From: Candidatus Omnitrophota bacterium | Lineage (GTDB): Bacteria; Omnitrophota; Gorgyraeia; Duberdicusellales; 4484-171 | Direction of reading: 5' to 3' | Length of the DNA: 7,945 nucleotides | Assembly: GCA_028702365.1 (NCBI GenBank) | Contig: JAQVOZ010000055.1 | Span: 1 to 7,945, forward strand | Shown: piece by piece, positions 6,075 through 7,945 of the stretch | How positions within the stretch are numbered: the stretch's first letter is position 1 | How the letters are laid out: each line of letters opens with the position of its first letter | Program-made: the position numbers and the translations under genes | The notes under the pieces: model-generated | What the model saw: only the letters and a program-made list of their open reading frames with translations | Told to the model about the DNA's origin: nothing | Databases searched by the model: none

Positions 6075-7343
6075 ATGAAAAAAATGTTTTTAGTTTTAGC
6101 AGGCATTTCGTTTTTATTTATTTCAGGCTGCGGAGAAGAAAGTTTCTCGCGCTACCCGTCAGTAACTATACCGGAATTTGCCAACGAAGATTACTATGTC
6201 CAATTATCTGACAGAAATCAGGAAGTCGTTTATAACGCGGTTGTCACTCTTGGGGAGCAGGCAGCCGGGCTGGGCAAACTGCTTTCTGACGATAAAGCAA
6301 ACAAAAATTCTCCGGAATATATAACAGCAGAAAAAATTTACCATAGAATAGTTAAGCTTTTAAATTCATCTGACAGTAATACGGTTGCGGCGTCTTTGCG
6401 TTTTCTTCAGCTTTTTAGCGGCAATTACAGTAAAAAACCAGAGCTTTTAAATCCGGCGTTAAAAATAAAAAGTGATGACCCTCAAGTTCTGTATGAACAA
6501 ATAAGGCTGCTTGAGCGTATTCCCTGTAAGGGCGATAGTATTAGTGATTCCGTATTGCACAAATTCCTGAATAATCCTTCCTGGGTTGTGTCGCGAAGTT
6601 CCTATCTTTTGATTGATAAACTAGGAAATGAAAATTTAAGGCAGGAACTTATTTCGCGATATAAAACTTGCGCAAATGAGGCTGAAAAACTGCTTATTCT
6701 TACTGCTTTTAACAACCAGCCAGGCGATATCGATGCGGATTTCTTTTTTGGCGAAATAATGTCAGCAAAGAGCAATAAAATTAGATATGCCTTGTATGAT
6801 ATTTTAGGCAATTGTAAAAATCAGGAAAAAGTATTAACCTGGGTAGCCCAAAATTATGGAAAAATTCCAACCGATGACCGGAAATATTTATTCCAGCATT
6901 ATGCTGCTACTATGGAAGATAATTTTTCCACAAGGTTACTGGAAATTTTTCTAAATAATGGTTTTATCGCAGACAGGAGTTTCCTTAAATTACTCGATGA
7001 AGGGTTAGAGGGATATTCCAGCAAAGACAATTTAAAGCCCAAAGACGAAGAAAGCCTTAGTAACCTGAAGAAGCTTGAGGGAGCATTGATTAACGGAAAA
7101 GCCATGGTTGTTTACTGGCAAAACTTGCGTAAGGAGAAAGAAGCGCTGAATGCCAGGATAACTGCATTGCAGTCCGAATATAATACTGTTATCAAAAAAT
7201 ATAGCGTTACAATAGATGAAATTCTTAAAAAGTATGGTGTTTCCGAAAAAATGCGGAAGGAATACCTGGAAAACATTACAATTTCACGCGAGAGCCTGAA
7301 GGCGCTGTTTGAGCCGGATAAAGAGAGCAAAGGCCAAAAATAA
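6075..7343 (+). CDS. lipoprotein with HEAT-like helical repeats and C-terminal coiled coil
   Basis: The 422-residue product starts with a type II signal peptide: MKK, a hydrophobic core and the lipobox ISGC with Cys19. It should be lipidated and exported. The +2 residue is glycine, so inner-membrane retention by the Asp rule is not expected if the cell is a diderm. From about residue 40 to 290 the sequence is mostly alpha-helical, with helix pairs of HEAT/ARM character. An example is SDRNQEVVYNAVVTLGEQA near 45-63, with similar units later. From about 325 to 400 it becomes highly charged with heptad-like spacing (KLEGAL, LRKEKEALNARITALQSEY), indicating a coiled coil. No catalytic motif is seen, so a scaffold or interaction role in the periplasm or at the outer membrane is an inference. 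The Shine-Dalgarno at 6065-6071 supports ATG6075 over a GTG at 6048. Base composition resembles the housekeeping genes more than the AT-rich gene upstream. Confidence 0.85.
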   Translation: MKKMFLVLAGISFLFISGCGEESFSRYPSVTIPEFANEDYYVQLSDRNQEVVYNAVVTLGEQAAGLGKLLSDDKANKNSPEYITAEKIYHRIVKLLNSSDSNTVAASLRFLQLFSGNYSKKPELLNPALKIKSDDPQVLYEQIRLLERIPCKGDSISDSVLHKFLNNPSWVVSRSSYLLIDKLGNENLRQELISRYKTCANEAEKLLILTAFNNQPGDIDADFFFGEIMSAKSNKIRYALYDILGNCKNQEKVLTWVAQNYGKIPTDDRKYLFQHYAATMEDNFSTRLLEIFLNNGFIADRSFLKLLDEGLEGYSSKDNLKPKDEESLSNLKKLEGALINGKAMVVYWQNLRKEKEALNARITALQSEYNTVIKKYSVTIDEILKKYGVSEKMRKEYLENITISRESLKALFEPDKESKGQK

Positions 7344-7384
7344 CCCGGCTGCAGTAAAAAATTAATGAAAACGGCTTAATTAAT

Positions 7385-7411
7385 CTAACTTCCTGCCGGA
7401 AAGCAGGTTAG
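7385..7411 (+). terminator. hairpin after the lipoprotein gene, weak terminator candidate
   Basis: CCTGC (7392-7396) pairs with GCAGG (7403-7407) around a CGGAAA loop. After a 3-nt bulge on the left, CTAA (7385-7388) pairs with TTAG (7408-7411). No run of T follows, so intrinsic termination is doubtful; it may instead stabilise the 3' end of the lipoprotein mRNA. It lies 41 bases past the stop codon. Confidence 0.3.
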
Positions 7412-7447
7412 GGTAGTTGCTATTTCCGAAAAGCGCGCAATGCCCCC

Positions 7448-7486
7448 GTATCATTACTCCCTTGACACCCAAAAAAAGAATGATAC
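7448..7486. promoter_or_regulatory. inverted repeat around the HU promoter, operator candidate
   Basis: GTATCATT (7448-7455) and AATGATAC (7479-7486) are a perfect 8-bp inverted repeat. The left half lies just upstream of the -35 box and the right half overlaps the extended -10. Their centres are 31 bp apart, close to three helical turns, which would put both halves on one face of the DNA. A dimeric repressor, or the HU-family protein itself acting on its own gene, could bind here. An 8-bp repeat at this distance also arises by chance a few times in a window of this size, so only its placement makes it notable. Confidence 0.3.
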
Positions 7487-7489
7487 ACT
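7462..7489 (+). promoter_or_regulatory. sigma70-type promoter of the HU-family gene
   Basis: A consensus -35 TTGACA (7462-7467) is followed after 16 bp by TACACT (7484-7489, four of six), preceded by TGA, an extended -10. The predicted start of transcription, six to seven bases on, coincides with or adjoins the ATG at 7496. The mRNA would then be leaderless or nearly so. hisS, starting 285 bases further on, is probably expressed from the same promoter. Confidence 0.65.
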
Positions 7490-7495
7490 AAACCT

Positions 7496-7768
7496 ATGCG
7501 AAAACGCGATATTGTCCTAAAAATAAGCCAGGATACAGGCGTTAAACAGGTTGTAGTCAGAGATATTGTCCAGCGTACATTTGACACTATTTTTGAGTCT
7601 TTAAAGAACGGAGAACGCATAGAATTGAGGAATTTCGGGGTTTTTCAGGTAAAGAAAAGAAAAAAAAGAATCGGCAGAAACCCTAAAACAGGCGAAGTTA
7701 TCCCTGTCCCGGAAAGGCATACCGTAATATTTAAGCCTGGCCTTGAGATGAAGCAATTCATCAAATAA
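7496..7768 (+). CDS. HU/IHF-family DNA-binding protein
   Basis: This 90-residue basic protein matches the length and layout of the HU/IHF family of nucleoid proteins, which bind and bend DNA as dimers. The N-terminal helices (about 3-38) are followed by the family core ERIELRNFGVFQV (40-52). The DNA-embracing beta-arm carries the signature GRNPKTGEVIPVPERHTVIFKPG (60-82). Pro63, the intercalating proline at the arm tip, sits at its canonical number. IELRNFG and the RKRKKR-like run before the arm also resemble IHF-type subunits, so HU and IHF cannot be separated here. No Shine-Dalgarno precedes the ATG; the promoter spacing predicts a leaderless transcript. An inverted repeat around the promoter may be an operator. 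hisS starts 12 bases after the stop, so the two are probably co-transcribed. Confidence 0.95.
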   Translation: MRKRDIVLKISQDTGVKQVVVRDIVQRTFDTIFESLKNGERIELRNFGVFQVKKRKKRIGRNPKTGEVIPVPERHTVIFKPGLEMKQFIK

Positions 7769-7780
7769 TCCCGCACCTTC

Positions 7781-7945
7781 ATGATAAAAACCTATAAAAG
7801 TATAAGGGGAACTTATGATTTTAGCCCGGATGAAGCCTGCCTGTTTAATAAAATAGCTGAAAAAGGAAGGCATATCTTTGGCGTGTATGGCTATGAGGAA
7901 ATTATTCTTCCCATGCTTGAAGAGGAAGGAGTTTTTATAAGAAGT
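7781..7945 (+). CDS. hisS: histidyl-tRNA synthetase, N-terminal part (cut by window end)
   Basis: HisRS charges tRNA-His with histidine in the cytoplasm. Only the first 55 codons are inside the window and the frame is open to the edge. The visible part shows two family hallmarks: IRGTYDFSP (8-16), matching the N-terminal K/R-G-T-x-D-x-x-P motif, and YGYEEIILPMLEEEGVFIRS (36-55). The latter is class II motif 1, with the conserved Pro44. ATG7781 gives the normal short N-terminus before the motif. The 12-base gap after the HU-family gene contains no Shine-Dalgarno, so translation may depend on re-initiation or SD-independent recruitment. The truncation is due to the window edge, not the gene. 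Confidence 0.92.
   Translation, partial: MIKTYKSIRGTYDFSPDEACLFNKIAEKGRHIFGVYGYEEIILPMLEEEGVFIRS

Overview
The window reads as one stretch of a bacterial chromosome with all recognisable genes on the + strand. Most genes are housekeeping: guaA (GMP synthetase), dnaE (replicative DNA polymerase III alpha subunit), an HU/IHF-family DNA-binding protein and the first 55 codons of hisS (histidyl-tRNA synthetase). Two genes are not assignable to a function: a small four-helix membrane protein and a lipoprotein with an alpha-helical-repeat body and a coiled-coil tail. The moderate G+C content, gene content, scarcity of Shine-Dalgarno sequences and an ATTCCAA-type palindromic repeat suggest an uncultured diderm lineage. 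Candidatus Omnitrophota is my best guess, from general recollection of such repeats; nothing here proves it.

Positions 1-5020 form a compact block. guaA begins inside the stop codon of a possible upstream gene (ATGA overlap), and dnaE follows 41 bases after guaA with no visible promoter or terminator between them. They are probably co-transcribed.

Positions 5021-5373 hold no large gene but are dense in signals. There is a 138-bp imperfect palindrome, then a good sigma70-type promoter. An ~80-nt stretch after it ends in a strong intrinsic terminator, and a second, extended -10 promoter reads into the membrane protein. The promoter-to-terminator unit looks like a small RNA gene or a leader/attenuator.

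Positions 5374-5946 encode the membrane protein, which is clearly more AT-rich than its neighbours. Together with the flanking repeat and self-contained promoter it looks like an accessory insertion. Positions 5947-7343 contain a short spacer and the lipoprotein gene, which has the only strong Shine-Dalgarno of the large genes.

Positions 7344-7945 contain a regulatory gap, then the HU-family gene and hisS 12 bases downstream. The HU promoter places transcription start at or next to the ATG, predicting a leaderless mRNA, and an 8-bp perfect inverted repeat brackets its -35 box. I found no CRISPR array, tRNA, rRNA, transposase gene or recognisable defence system. The most promising undescribed material is the 5194-5946 segment: the short terminated transcript plus the AT-rich membrane protein.
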